Shown: piece by piece, positions 8,970 to 17,890 of the stretch
Layout: each line of letters opens with the position of its first letter
How positions within the stretch are numbered: the first letter of the stretch is position 1
Assembly (NCBI GenBank): GCA_019637645.1
Contig: JAHBVH010000063.1
Coordinates: forward strand, 1-49,082
Length of the DNA stretch: 49,082 bases
Direction of reading: 5' to 3'
DNA from: Caldilineaceae bacterium
GTDB taxonomy: Bacteria > Chloroflexota > Anaerolineae > Caldilineales > Caldilineaceae
The notes under the pieces: model-generated
Database searches by the model: none
What the model was told of the DNA's origin: nothing
The model's input: the letters and a program-made list of their open reading frames with translations, nothing else
Program-made: the position numbers and the translations under genes

Positions 8970-9340
8970 ACTTATTTCTCCTAATTGATACAACAGTGGT
9001 AGGGTGGCGCAGAACTCGCCGCCGTAGCGAGCATCGAATCAATGGATCCGACCGCTCTTTGGGAAGCGCGATGAGCCTGACCTTTATCCGGCAGAGGCAA
9101 GTACAGAGCTAGGCGCGAACAGCCTACAGAGGGCTACCTCACCTTGCTGCGCATGAAGCGCTCGATACCTATATTAATACTAATTGGGTCGAGGAGCATG
9201 GGTACTGCCTTTACCGGCAAGTACCTTCAGTATAGCAGGTATTTGTTGGGGATTGACCCCTCTCCTCCCCTTGTCTATGCCGAAATTCCCCCCAGCTTGC
9301 TTAGGGGATTTCCCCCTAGCCAAGGGGATTGTTGTCGTGG

Positions 9341-9370
9341 TTGGATCATGGTTAGCGCCTATGCTATAAT
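9341..9370 (+). promoter_or_regulatory. Candidate sigma-70-type promoter for the response regulator
   Basis: TTGGAT at 9341-9346 and a perfect TATAAT at 9365-9370, with an 18-base spacer, pointing at the gene that starts at 9499. The roughly 120-base leader contains the 9387-9450 hairpin. Confidence 0.55.
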
Positions 9371-9386
9371 GCTGATGATCGCGCGA

Positions 9387-9450
9387 ACGCCGATTTGCGC
9401 GGCGGGACGCGGATGAAGAAAAATCAGCGTGGCTCCGCGTAAATCGGTGT
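9387..9450. repeat. Imperfect inverted repeat in response-regulator leader
   Basis: ACGCCGATTTGCGCGG (9387-9402) pairs with CCGCGTAAATCGGTGT (9435-9450) with two mismatches. The loop contains ACGCGGATGAAGAAAAATC; a similar ACGCGGATGAAAACAAATC occurs at about 17138, so this may be another dispersed repeat family. Confidence 0.5.
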
Positions 9451-9498
9451 GCCCAACTTTTTATCGGTAGCGGTGCACGCAACGTCTAGGGCCTGTAT

Positions 9499-10548
9499 AT
9501 GCAGAGTATACGTACATTATTAGCTGATGACCATGCCGTGGTACGCGCTGGCTTGCGCAATGCGCTGACAAGCCTGACTTATCTGGTGATTGTGGCCGAG
9601 GTGAGTAATGGTCGCGCCTTGGCCGAGACGTTGGCGGCAACGCCGGTCGATCTGCTGCTGCTTGATGTCACGATGCCGGATTTTGAACCGATCCCATCCA
9701 TTCGGCGGATTCGGATGCTCTACCCTGCCTTAAAGATCCTGGTGGTCAGCGCCTATGACGATGATGTCTATGTGCAAGGCTTGCTAGGTGCTGGTGTCAA
9801 TGGCTATCACCTCAAAGATCAGCCGCTCAGCGATCTGCGCTTGGCCGTCGAACGGGTGGTGGCGGGGGAAAAGTGGCTTTCGAGTCGGCTCGTCCACAAG
9901 TTGGTGGCCTATACCCACCAAACTGGTCAAGCGACATTGACCTCGCGCCAGATCGAGATTCTGCGTTTGTTGCAAGAGGGGCTGGATAACCAAACGATTG
10001 CCCGCCAAACCGGCCTTAGTGTCAAAACCGTTGAAAATCACCTGACCCGTCTCTACCGCCAGCTTGGGGTGCAAAGCCGCTTAGAGGCGGTTCACTATCT
10101 CCATCAGCATCCCGAACTCTTGGGAATGCGGGCGGCCACAGCCATCCAGCCGGTTGCTGAACCGGAGCTGCCCGTGGCGCAAGAGATTGTGGTCTTGCTC
10201 GTCGATGATAATCGCCGCTATCGTTATCAACTACGGCGTATGGTCGCCAAAGCTTGTCCGACGGCCGTCATCTACGAAGCCGAGAATACGGCCAGCGCGA
10301 TAGAATTGGTGACGCGCGTGGCCCCCCACCTTGCCTTCGTTGATGTGGTCTTGGGTGATGAAAGTGGCATTCGCTGCACGCAACGGATCAAGGTGCTGCT
10401 ATCCACCATGCGGGTCGTTCTCATCAGCGCCTATCCCGACCGCGAATTTCACCGCCAGGGTTTAGAAGCTGGGGCAACGGCCTTTCTCGATAAGAAAGAT
10501 CTCGATGCTGCGCTGCTGCAACAGGTGATTGATGACGTGATCGACTAG
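9499..10548 (+). CDS. Response regulator with REC-HTH(LuxR/NarL)-REC architecture
   Basis: The 349-residue protein starts with a receiver domain (acidic pair D10-D11, phosphoacceptor D56 in LLLLDVTMP, K106). Next comes a LuxR/NarL-type DNA-binding domain, about 145-205 (LTSRQIEILRLLQEG and NQTIARQTGLSVKTVENHL), and then a second receiver domain, about 230-349 (LLVDDN, D282 in FVDVVLGD, lysine at 332-333). NarL-type regulators normally end after the HTH and are about 210 residues; the extra C-terminal receiver is unusual. It is divergent from the sugar operon whose last gene encodes a NarL-partner-type kinase, so I infer it receives phosphate from that kinase and controls the operon. No strong ribosome site is seen before the ATG. 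Confidence 0.88.
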   Translation: MQSIRTLLADDHAVVRAGLRNALTSLTYLVIVAEVSNGRALAETLAATPVDLLLLDVTMPDFEPIPSIRRIRMLYPALKILVVSAYDDDVYVQGLLGAGVNGYHLKDQPLSDLRLAVERVVAGEKWLSSRLVHKLVAYTHQTGQATLTSRQIEILRLLQEGLDNQTIARQTGLSVKTVENHLTRLYRQLGVQSRLEAVHYLHQHPELLGMRAATAIQPVAEPELPVAQEIVVLLVDDNRRYRYQLRRMVAKACPTAVIYEAENTASAIELVTRVAPHLAFVDVVLGDESGIRCTQRIKVLLSTMRVVLISAYPDREFHRQGLEAGATAFLDKKDLDAALLQQVIDDVID

Positions 10549-10615
10549 CGTTCTACCATGCCGTTGGGGCCTACTTCCGCTGTACCATAAATTTTATAAA
10601 ATCCTTCATAAAAAT

Positions 10616-10644
10616 TTGAGCTTGCCGAACGCCTGTGGTACAAT
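10616..10644 (+). promoter_or_regulatory. Candidate sigma-70-type promoter upstream of the radical SAM genes
   Basis: TTGAGC (10616-10621), a 17-base spacer, then TACAAT (10639-10644). It lies about 260 bases upstream of the start at 10903, with a palindromic repeat in the leader between them. Confidence 0.5.
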
Positions 10645-10692
10645 GCGCGCTATTAATACCTGTTGTCATACCGATAGCGGCTGTTCACAGGA

Positions 10693-10782
10693 TTAGGACT
10701 TACGCACTACCAGAGCTGACCGGTTAAAAAAAACAGTCAGCTCTCTCTGGCGAAACGCTTTGCTTGCGCAAGTTCACAGGAT
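10693..10782. repeat. Nested palindromic repeat, copy 3, with flanking direct repeats
   Basis: The left arm is TTAGGACTTACGCAC, the inner stem AGAGCTGAC / GTCAGCTCT (10712-10720 / 10736-10744) around an A-rich loop, and the right end TTGCGCAAGT. GTTCACAGGAT occurs on both sides (10683-10693 and 10772-10782). Such flanking direct repeats could be a target duplication or an internal sequence of the element. Confidence 0.65.
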
Positions 10783-10902
10783 AACAATAGCGAGTCTCCT
10801 CATGGCCCCACCCTCGGCGCGACGGGGTGATTGCGGGATTCGGTATTGAGCGCTTCTGTTGCTACATAACCGCCCACGGTATCATCTAGGAGGACTAATT
10901 TT

Positions 10903-12393
10903 ATGCGCGTAGCACTCATCAACCCCCGGTTCCGCCTCCCCATTGACACCCGCACGGCCCCCCATTTGGGGTTGGCCTATTTGGCTGCTGTCAGTGAAAA
11001 GCGTGGCGACGAGGTGGTGATCTTTGACTGTGATGTGGAAAAACAATCGGTTAGCGAATTCATCCAAGAATTTCGCCCCCACATTGTCGGCATTACAGCC
11101 AATACGCCGCAGGTCAAACAAGCTTGGCGCACGGCGCGCGCCATTCGGGAAGTGCACGATTGTCCCATCGTCTTGGGTGGACCGCACGTCAGCGTCTTGC
11201 CCGAAGAGAGCTGTGAGAAGCCTTTTGTGGATATTGTCGTGCGGGGCGAAGGTGAAGATACCTGGATCGACGTCTGCAACCGTTTGGAAGCCTATCTGAA
11301 AGATCAGCCTGAGTTTCATTCCGAAGCCTTCTTGCACCCCGAAAATGAAGTCTTCAAAGATTGTTTGGGCATTACCTATAAGACGAGCGATGGTCAGATC
11401 CACAATGCGCTCGATCGGCCTTCGATTGCCGATCTCGATAGCTTGCCGTGGCCGGCCTATCACTACTTTAAAATGGATCGTTACACCAACTTGCAACCGG
11501 CGACTGATCATATTGATGGAGCGCGCAGCTTTAGCATCATGACCAGCCGTGGCTGTCCCTATCGCTGCACCTTTTGCAGCCAAAGTATTATGCCCATCAA
11601 GTGGCGCAGCCGCAGCCCAGAGAATGTCTTGGCCGAGTGGCGGCATCTGGTCGAAGATTTTGATGCCCAAGAGATCGGGATTCTCGATGACAGCGCCAAC
11701 ATTCGCATCAAGCGGTTGGAAGAGCTGGCCCATTTGGTGATCGAGAACAACCTCAATCATGTGCCGTGGATCTTTGTCAATGGGATTCGCGCCAACCTTG
11801 CCAGCAAAGAACTGCTCTCCTTGCTCAAAACCGCGGGGCTCAAGCGCACCGCCTTTGGCGTGGAAACGGGCGATCTGGAGATCATGAAGAGCATTGACAA
11901 GAAGATCGACATGGAGACCATTCGCCAAGCCTTTAAGAACGCCAAAGAGATTGGGCTAGAAACCATCGGCTTCTTCATTATCGGCTTGCCTGGTGATACG
12001 CGCGAAACGATGCAGCGCACCATCGATTTCGCCATTGAACTCGATCCAGTCATTGCCAACTTCTCGATGATGACGCCTTATCCCGGCACCAAGGTCTATG
12101 AAATTGTCAAACGCCAAGGTCGTTTCTTGATCAACGACTGGGAAGATTATGTCTTCTTTGAACAACAAGCACGCTACGAAATGGGCGAGATGACCGCGGA
12201 ACTAGTCGAAGAGATGTATCGCAAAGCTTACCGCCAATTCTACCTGCGCCCTTCCCCGATTCTCCGCCGGCTCAAGACCAAGGACTTCTGGATCAATCTG
12301 CCGCGCAATGCCCGCATTGCCATGCGCACCTTTGTTCCCAAGAAGGAGAAGACGGCGCTGCGCAAGGCCGTCGAGGCCGAAGGCGCGATCTAG
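10903..12393 (+). CDS. B12-binding-type radical SAM enzyme (copy A)
   Basis: A 496-residue protein with a cobalamin-binding-like N-terminal domain (about 1-140; GLAYLAAV near 24, LGGPHVSVLPEE near 91) followed by a radical SAM barrel. The cluster cysteines are C218, C222 and C225 in RGCPYRCTFCS; GVETGD and IIGLPGDT are later SAM and barrel motifs. This family (Elp3/MiaB-like core, including BchE and HpnJ relatives) does radical methylations, cyclisations or rearrangements; the substrate is unknown. A strong AGGAGG site lies nine bases before the ATG. It is the first of two similar genes in a row and shares the segment DRYTNLQP with the second. It has no obvious bchE-specific context. Confidence 0.85.
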   Translation: MRVALINPRFRLPIDTRTAPHLGLAYLAAVSEKRGDEVVIFDCDVEKQSVSEFIQEFRPHIVGITANTPQVKQAWRTARAIREVHDCPIVLGGPHVSVLPEESCEKPFVDIVVRGEGEDTWIDVCNRLEAYLKDQPEFHSEAFLHPENEVFKDCLGITYKTSDGQIHNALDRPSIADLDSLPWPAYHYFKMDRYTNLQPATDHIDGARSFSIMTSRGCPYRCTFCSQSIMPIKWRSRSPENVLAEWRHLVEDFDAQEIGILDDSANIRIKRLEELAHLVIENNLNHVPWIFVNGIRANLASKELLSLLKTAGLKRTAFGVETGDLEIMKSIDKKIDMETIRQAFKNAKEIGLETIGFFIIGLPGDTRETMQRTIDFAIELDPVIANFSMMTPYPGTKVYEIVKRQGRFLINDWEDYVFFEQQARYEMGEMTAELVEEMYRKAYRQFYLRPSPILRRLKTKDFWINLPRNARIAMRTFVPKKEKTALRKAVEAEGAI

Positions 12394-12402
12394 TCGGTTA
12401 TG

Positions 12403-12487
12403 TATTTCAGTGGGACAGTGAGACAGAATTTGTCTACCGACTTTGCTGTTCTACTGAAATACTGTCCCTCTGCCCTCCTGTCCACTG
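12403..12487. repeat. Imperfect inverted repeat related to 6041-6124
   Basis: CAGTGGGACAGTGAGACAG at the left and ACTGTCCCTCTGCCCTCCTGTCCACTG at the right are approximate reverse complements, with GACAGAATTTGTC just inside the left arm. It lies between the two radical SAM genes. Confidence 0.45.
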
Positions 12488-12523
12488 CTGCTTGGTACGA
12501 ACACGTACTAAAGGATCGATTCT

Positions 12524-13996
12524 ATGCGTATTATTCTTGCCAGTCCAGAAGCTAAAGTATGGAGTGAGCGTAAACATATCCCCTTGGGCCTCGGCTATCT
12601 TGCCGCTGTATTGCGCGAAGGCGGCCATGAATGCATGATCTACGACGCCGCGATCGAAGATGTCGGCGTTGACTACTATATGGACTTGGCCGCTGCCCAA
12701 GGCAAGCCCTATCATCTCATCGGAGTTACGGCCACCACCCCCTTGATTGCCGATGCTTGGGCCATGGCACAGTTAGCCAAGAAGCGTGGGTTGATCACCG
12801 TTTTGGGTGGGCCTCACCTGACGATCATGCCTTTCGAGTCGTTGCAGCCGCCCCATAACCAATATGTGGACTATGTCTTTAAGGGCGAGGCTGAATATGC
12901 CTTGCTCGAATTGGTCAATACCCTCGAGGCTGGCCGCCAACCGGACGTGCTGCCCGGGATTCACTTCCGCAAGGGCGAAGAGATTGTTTCCAGCATTGAA
13001 AGCCCCATGATTCCGGATCTCGATGCGCTGCCCTTCCCCGCACATGATCTCTTTAAGATTGACCGCTATACCAATTTGCAGCCCCTGACCGATGGGCTGG
13101 ATCGCCATGCCCGCAGCTTTACCATTCTGACCAGCCGGGGCTGCCCCTACAAATGTACCTTCTGCTCGAAACCGGTGACAGGTGACACCTGGCGCGCCCG
13201 TTCGGTGGAAAGCGTCGTGGCCGAGTGGAAGTGGTTGGTGAACGGCTTGGGGGCCACGGAGATCGGCGTCACCGATGATATTTGGAATCTAAAGATGCCG
13301 CGGGCCAAGGAACTTTGTCGCCGCTTGGTCGAAGAGGGTTTAAATACGGTGCCGTGGACGACCGTGCATGGGATGAAGGTCAACCATACCGACCTGGAGC
13401 TTTTCCAGCTGATGAAAGCGGCTGGCTGTAAGCGCGTGGGCTTTGGTGTGGAAAATGGCGACGAGAAAATGTTGCGCAATGTGATCCGCAAAGGGCAAAC
13501 GTTGGATCAAGTGCGCTCCGCCTTTAAAAATGCCAAGGCCGCTGGCCTACAAACCATGGGCTTTTTCATCTTTGGCATGCCCGGCGACACTGAAGAGACC
13601 ATGGAAAAGACGATCCAACTGGCGCTCGAACTCGATCCCAAGTTGGCGAACTTTATGTTAGCGGCCCCCTTCCCCGGCACCGTCATGTACGATCAGATCG
13701 TCGAGGGCGGCGAAGTTTTCGCCGATAACTGGACCGACTTTGCCATCCACGAACAGAAATCGCGCTTTAAGATGAATGATGGCAAATATGACCCAGAACT
13801 AGTCCTAAAAAAGTGGCGCGAAGCCTATCGCCGTTTCTATCTCTATCGCCCCGAGCGGGTGCTGGAAAAGGCGATGATGAAGGATAATTGGGTCAACATC
13901 CCCGGCACGATTGGGCAGTTTAAGCGCTTTTTTGTCGGTGCGAAAGATCAGCAAGCACCCAAGCCCCAATCGGAAACCGCCAAAGCCGTGGCCTAA
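12524..13996 (+). CDS. B12-binding-type radical SAM enzyme (copy B)
   Basis: A 490-residue sibling of the preceding gene with the same layout: cobalamin-like domain about 1-135 ([20 protein letters not shown]), then the radical SAM core with C207, C211 and C214 in [17 protein letters not shown] and IFGMPGDT follow. Read by eye the two proteins match along their full length, with the same C-terminal YRRFYL region, so they probably arose by tandem duplication and act on related substrates or at successive steps. AAGGATC precedes the ATG. A factor-independent terminator follows, so transcription from this pair probably stops before the nucleotidyltransferase gene. Confidence 0.85.
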   Translation: MRIILASPEAKVWSERKHIPLGLGYLAAVLREGGHECMIYDAAIEDVGVDYYMDLAAAQGKPYHLIGVTATTPLIADAWAMAQLAKKRGLITVLGGPHLTIMPFESLQPPHNQYVDYVFKGEAEYALLELVNTLEAGRQPDVLPGIHFRKGEEIVSSIESPMIPDLDALPFPAHDLFKIDRYTNLQPLTDGLDRHARSFTILTSRGCPYKCTFCSKPVTGDTWRARSVESVVAEWKWLVNGLGATEIGVTDDIWNLKMPRAKELCRRLVEEGLNTVPWTTVHGMKVNHTDLELFQLMKAAGCKRVGFGVENGDEKMLRNVIRKGQTLDQVRSAFKNAKAAGLQTMGFFIFGMPGDTEETMEKTIQLALELDPKLANFMLAAPFPGTVMYDQIVEGGEVFADNWTDFAIHEQKSRFKMNDGKYDPELVLKKWREAYRRFYLYRPERVLEKAMMKDNWVNIPGTIGQFKRFFVGAKDQQAPKPQSETAKAVA

Positions 13997-14029
13997 GGCC
14001 GCGTTGACGACAACGGATCACCGACTCGC

Positions 14030-14070
14030 CAACCCGCTACCACGCCTGTGGGGCGGGTTGCTTTTTCTTT
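14030..14070 (+). terminator. Factor-independent terminator after the radical SAM pair
   Basis: CAACCCGC (14030-14037) pairs with GCGGGTTG (14053-14060), with an inner CCAC/GTGG stem, followed by CTTTTTCTTT. Confidence 0.8.
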
Positions 14071-14076
14071 GACCAC

Positions 14077-15003
14077 ATGTACGCTGACTTTTCACCAGAA
14101 CATTCTGAACTAGCTACCAATCCCGCCAAACTCAAGCGTTATGTAGCGCTGATCGAGGCGGCCTTTGGCAGCGCGACCCAAGTGATTGGGATGTTGGAAA
14201 TTGGTTCCTTTGCCAAAGGCGAAGCGGTTCCGACGTCGGACATTGACACGCGCCTTTATGTGACGTCACCGATGGCCTATTTGGTGAACTTGGGCGTCGC
14301 GGATGATCAAGGACCGCCCCTGTATGCCGACTTTGCCCGCTACCACCCGCCGCTGCCCCGTCAGGATTATCCGTGGTGGCGCTTCAATGAGCAAGCGATG
14401 GCCAACATCTCGGCGATGCTACCCGCCAATATCGAGTTTGGCTTTGTCGATCAACGATATGCAGCCTATGAATTGACGCGCTTGGCCGACCATCCGTCGT
14501 TTGAACATTCGATCCTGTTGCAAAGCAATCTGCTCTACGATCCAACCGGCTTTCTGCAACAAGCGCGAGCACACCTAGCGGGGCGGTTCTTCCCCGTTTT
14601 GGCGCAGCAGTACACGGTCCAGTTTCTTGACAAGCTCAGCCCGCGGCTTTATGCCTGCCTAACCCCGGACGCTTTTGATCAATTTAAGTTAGCCAAGAGC
14701 GGTCAGATTCAGTGGGTGCAACAGGCGGTACGCGCGCTACGGAACGCGGTGGCGGCCAAAAGTTACGCTACAACCGGTACCTTTCTTTATAAAAAGGCCG
14801 ATGTGCTAGCCTTCTATGCGCATCATCTGCCCCTGGAAGCACCCTTCGTCCAAGAAATCTATGCGTGGAAAACCGATGAAAGCGTGCGTGCCGCCATGGT
14901 CGAAGAATTTAGCCATTCCCCCGCGCGGCTTTACACCCGCTTTCGTCAGGCCATGCCCCAACTTGAGGCCATTGTGCAGAAAGTGAAAGGGTTGGCCCTT
15001 TGA
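14077..15003 (+). CDS. Nucleotidyltransferase-fold protein
   Basis: The 308-residue protein has the nucleotidyltransferase signature at about residues 46-62: GSFAKGEAVPTSDID, the G-S...D-x-D metal site of the polymerase-beta superfamily, followed by TRLYV. The rest (about 110-308) is mostly helical and resembles helical substrate-binding extensions of aminoglycoside-type nucleotidyltransferases. It would transfer a nucleotide to a small molecule or protein; the target is unknown. It starts only seven bases after the terminator T-run and has no clear ribosome site, so an upstream promoter or leaderless start is possible. It lies among radical SAM genes and a sulfotransferase-like gene, so it may belong to the same small-molecule pathway. 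Confidence 0.7.
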   Translation: MYADFSPEHSELATNPAKLKRYVALIEAAFGSATQVIGMLEIGSFAKGEAVPTSDIDTRLYVTSPMAYLVNLGVADDQGPPLYADFARYHPPLPRQDYPWWRFNEQAMANISAMLPANIEFGFVDQRYAAYELTRLADHPSFEHSILLQSNLLYDPTGFLQQARAHLAGRFFPVLAQQYTVQFLDKLSPRLYACLTPDAFDQFKLAKSGQIQWVQQAVRALRNAVAAKSYATTGTFLYKKADVLAFYAHHLPLEAPFVQEIYAWKTDESVRAAMVEEFSHSPARLYTRFRQAMPQLEAIVQKVKGLAL

Positions 15004-15045
15004 GCAATGGCTGACTATAACGAGCCTCTCGGTTTTGGTTAAGTT

Positions 15046-15054
15046 TGGTATAAT
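15046..15054 (+). promoter_or_regulatory. Candidate extended -10 promoter for the SPASM radical SAM gene
   Basis: TG at 15046-15047 one base before a perfect TATAAT (15049-15054). No good -35 box is seen, as is usual for extended -10 promoters. The leader to the start at 15180 is about 120 bases. Confidence 0.5.
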
Positions 15055-15179
15055 AGAGGGCGAGGAAATTCTTGATACAAGAGTTATTGTTGTTAGTGGC
15101 GATACATAAGCGTTACCTGCTGCCCAACTGAAGGGCTCGCTATAGATAACCTGTTTCAACATAGGTAATTGACGAAAAA

Positions 15180-16289
15180 ATGCTTGGACTCATTCCCAAA
15201 CTACCCCTCTACTGGGCTTTTCGTACCTTTGGCTGGCCCGCGATCAAGCCTTTTTCCATTGTGATCAGTATTAGCTTTCGCTGTAACAGCAAATGTCGCA
15301 CTTGCGATGTTTGGCGCAAGCCCAATGACGATCTGACCGTGGCCGAGTGGGATAAGGTCTTTGCCAGCTTGGGCCAATCGCCCTTTTATATGACCTTCAC
15401 CGGCGGCGAACCCTTTTTGCGTAATGACTTAGATGATCTCGTCATTAGCGCCTATCAGCACTGCAAACCCGAAGTGATCACCATTCCGACCAACGGCATG
15501 TTGACCGAGCGGGTCCTGACCATGACCGAGCGCATGTGTCGCGAATGCCCGACCAGCAGCATTGGGATCAACCTCAGCCTGGACGGCATCGGCGCGGAAC
15601 ACGATGACATCCGCGGTGTAGAGGGCAATTGGAAACTCTCCATGGAGACGTGGCGGCGGTTAAAGGAATTACAAAAGACCCACAAAAATCTCGTCCTCAC
15701 CATCCATACGGTGATCAGTCGCTTTAACGCCCACCGCTTTCAGGCGATCCAGGAGGGGCTAAAGTTTCTCGAGCCCGATAGTTACATCACCGAAGTGGCC
15801 GAGGAACGAGTTGAGCTAGATACGGTGGGCTGGGGCATTACGCCCCAGCCAGCGGACTACGATCCGATTGCCGATTTTCTGAGCCAACAGGCCAAACAAG
15901 CGCCCGCCAAAGGCATTGCCCGCTTTACCCAAGCCTTCCGCGCCCAATATTATCAGCTCGCCAAACGCGTGCTGCACGAGCGTGATCAGGTGATCCCTTG
16001 CTATGCCGGGTGGGCCAGCGCCCACATTGCGCCTAACGGCGACCTCTGGAGCTGCTGTATCCGCGCCGAGTCGGTTGGTAATCTGCGCGACCACAACTAT
16101 GACATTACGCCCCTCTGGCGCAGTCAGGCTATGGAGCAATTGCGCGGCAGTATCAAACGCAAAGAATGTGCCTGCCCCATGGCGAATGCGAACTATGCCA
16201 ACATGTTGCTCCACCCGCCCACCGTTGCCAAAGTGGTGTTTGATGTGGCAAGCGACCCGGTGCGTCAAACGGCGCAGAAGCAGAAATGA
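15180..16289 (+). CDS. Radical SAM protein with SPASM-like C-terminal cysteine clusters
   Basis: The 369-residue protein has the radical SAM motif at C35, C39 and C42 ([12 protein letters not shown]), then [17 protein letters not shown] and INLSLDG, which are the SAM-binding and barrel motifs of the PqqE/MoaA-like group. Its C-terminal third has extra cysteines in IPCYAGW, WSCCIRA and KECACPM, as in SPASM or twitch domains holding auxiliary iron-sulfur clusters. Such enzymes modify peptides or small molecules. No short precursor peptide gene was recognised nearby. The ATG has only a weak ribosome site. A strong hairpin (16295-16336) follows the stop within six bases. Confidence 0.82.
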   Translation: MLGLIPKLPLYWAFRTFGWPAIKPFSIVISISFRCNSKCRTCDVWRKPNDDLTVAEWDKVFASLGQSPFYMTFTGGEPFLRNDLDDLVISAYQHCKPEVITIPTNGMLTERVLTMTERMCRECPTSSIGINLSLDGIGAEHDDIRGVEGNWKLSMETWRRLKELQKTHKNLVLTIHTVISRFNAHRFQAIQEGLKFLEPDSYITEVAEERVELDTVGWGITPQPADYDPIADFLSQQAKQAPAKGIARFTQAFRAQYYQLAKRVLHERDQVIPCYAGWASAHIAPNGDLWSCCIRAESVGNLRDHNYDITPLWRSQAMEQLRGSIKRKECACPMANANYANMLLHPPTVAKVVFDVASDPVRQTAQKQK

Positions 16290-16294
16290 CACGA

Positions 16295-16336
16295 AGCCAA
16301 ACCTGACCGGTTTCTCAAAACCAGTCAGGTTTGGCT
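16295..16336. repeat. Palindromic repeat core, copy 4
   Basis: AGCCAAACCTGACCGGTTT (16295-16313) pairs with its reverse complement (16318-16336) with one mismatch. It lies right after the radical SAM stop codon. It lacks a T-run but may still stabilise the mRNA 3' end. Confidence 0.75.
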
Positions 16337-16405
16337 GATCACCGCCCCTTTGCCGACAATGGCGGCGCATTGCTCAACCAATAGGCTATTAGGAGCCACA
16401 CCTCA

Positions 16406-17116
16406 ATGACCCTCAACGTGATTGGCGCTGGTTTTGGGCGCACCGGCACCACTTCCATCAAAGCTGCGTTGGAGCAGCTCGGTTTTACCCAGTGCTACCA
16501 CATGCAAGAGGTGATCAAACATCCGGCCCATGTCCAGCCTTGGACAGATGCCATGGCGGGCAAGCCGGTCGATTGGGATCAACTCTTTGCCGGGTATCAA
16601 GCCACGGTCGATTGGCCCGCTTGTAACTTCTATCAACAGTTGATGGCGCACTACCCAGATGCCAAGGTCTTATTAACCGTGCGCGACCCCGATAAGTGGT
16701 ACGATAGTTGTCACAACACCATCTATGCCATGTACCACAAACCGGTCATGCGCTTGATCCGCGCCCTCTTCCCGCCCATGCAGCGCTTTATGGCGATGAA
16801 TGATCGCCTGGTTTGGCAAGGCAACTTTGGCGGACGTTTTCTGGATCGCTGCCATGCCATTGCTCTCTTCAACCAGCACAATGCCGCCGTCCAAGCCTAT
16901 GTCCCGCCGGAGCGGTTGTTGGTCTATGATGTCAAAGAAGGATGGGAACCGCTGTGCCGCTTTCTTGCTGTGCCCGTTCCCCAGGATACGCCATTTCCTC
17001 ACCGCAATGATACGGGCCTCTTTCAACGGATGTTTCAGCTCGCCTATCTTTTCGTGGGTCTACTTGCCATCGGTGTCGCTGCCTTGCTTTGGTGGTTGCT
17101 TACCATGCTCTTTTGA
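16406..17116 (+). CDS. Sulfotransferase-family protein with C-terminal membrane anchor
   Basis: A 236-residue P-loop protein. GAGFGRTGTTSIKAALEQLGF at its very start is the 5'-phosphosulfate loop of the Sulfotransfer_4 type, followed by CYHMQEV and VLLTVRDPDKWYDS (the 3'-phosphate site, with R and S). About 25 C-terminal residues are hydrophobic (LAYLFVGLLAIGVAALLWWL), a tail anchor that would place the enzyme on the inner face of the membrane. It probably transfers sulfate from PAPS to a membrane-associated acceptor, though members of this family are often poorly characterised. AGGAG precedes the ATG. It closes the radical SAM group and foreshadows the three sulfotransferases in the 40-43 kb cluster, to which it is only distantly similar. 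Confidence 0.8.
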   Translation: MTLNVIGAGFGRTGTTSIKAALEQLGFTQCYHMQEVIKHPAHVQPWTDAMAGKPVDWDQLFAGYQATVDWPACNFYQQLMAHYPDAKVLLTVRDPDKWYDSCHNTIYAMYHKPVMRLIRALFPPMQRFMAMNDRLVWQGNFGGRFLDRCHAIALFNQHNAAVQAYVPPERLLVYDVKEGWEPLCRFLAVPVPQDTPFPHRNDTGLFQRMFQLAYLFVGLLAIGVAALLWWLLTMLF

Positions 17117-17258
17117 CAAGCGTTGAGACGTGGATAGACGCGGATGAAAACAAATCCGCATACAACACCTTTCTAGCGGCGCTGTCACCGCCCTGTAACA
17201 AAATCAGATTGCGCAGCTCGACGGTGACACCGGGATGGATCAAGAAGAAACCCACGCC

Positions 17259-17890
17259 TTATGAATCGGCACACTGCCAACGCATAGCAAAATCAATCCG
17301 GGCATTAGGATCGGGGGTCGTCACCTGGATCGAGGCAATCTCCACCAGATTGGTGGCGGTAATCGTGCCAGAGCCATTGGTGGCTACCGTGACAACCGCG
17401 GTGGAGCCTTCGCCATTAGAAAAGGCGCGGCCTGCGACTTGAATAGCCGGGAACGCGTCGGGCATGCCGTTGCTGGTTTGGGCCACTAGTTCGTCGGTGC
17501 CGGAGCCAGTGTAGGCGCCGATCCTGGTCAGCGCTACTGTGATCTTGCTCTCTCCGGCACCGACGATAAAGGGCAACTCTAGAATGCGGGGCTATCCTCT
17601 CCCGCTGCCCAGGCCGCACAGCTCTCGGCTTGGTGCATGCTGCCAATGCTGCCGGTGGCTGTGACGGTGCCACTGATCGTAACGGTATTGCAGAGGGGAA
17701 AGAATGCTTCACCGCCAGCGGGTAAGGCCGCGGGAGCCGTTGCCGTGGCGGGTCGCGCTGGCACAGCGATTGCGACAGGGGGTGGGGGCGGCGTTGCTGC
17801 GATGACGCCCGTTTGAATGACTGGCAGGTAAATTTCGTCTTGCGCGGCGCTAATGGCCTGGGCGCAACAGCAGGGCGTGGCCCGTTTCAT
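17259..17890 (-). pseudogene. Broken gene for a secreted Ig-like protein (frameshift and lost 5' end)
   Basis: Two adjoining minus-strand frames read as one protein. The upstream frame (17890-17579) contains QDEIYLPVIQTG, a proline-rich linker and FFPLCNTVTISGTVTATG, and stops after EDSPAF. The next frame (to 17259) carries straight on with LELPFIVGAGESKITVALTRIG and an IQVAGRAFSNGEG segment. A single-base change in TTCTAGAG near 17580 would rejoin them. The expected signal peptide before QDEIYLPV is missing: the sequence upstream of about 17845 instead encodes a fragment of an acetyltransferase on the other strand. I therefore call it a pseudogene; a sequencing error could explain the frameshift but not the missing 5' end. 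Confidence 0.6.

Larger units (their letters stand above)
8970..9498. other. Divergent intergenic control region between sugar operon and response regulator
   Basis: No gene is seen. The stretch holds a good plus-strand promoter (9341-9370), a C/G-run palindrome TAGGGGATTTCCCCCTA near 9302, and an imperfect hairpin at 9387-9450. It must also hold the leftward promoter for the sugar operon, but I could not pick one with confidence. Because the kinase is encoded at the far end of that operon, this is the most likely place for response-regulator binding sites. Confidence 0.55.

Noticed and set aside
10882..11928. Long (348 codons) minus-strand frame opposite the first radical SAM gene
   Set aside because: It is the complement of a well-supported gene with clear motifs; the translated product has no recognisable domain and high-GC coding DNA often keeps an open antisense frame.
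10903..13996. Assigning the two B12-type radical SAM genes as bchE (chlorophyll ring closure)
   Set aside because: Only general family motifs were seen and no other bacteriochlorophyll gene is in the window.
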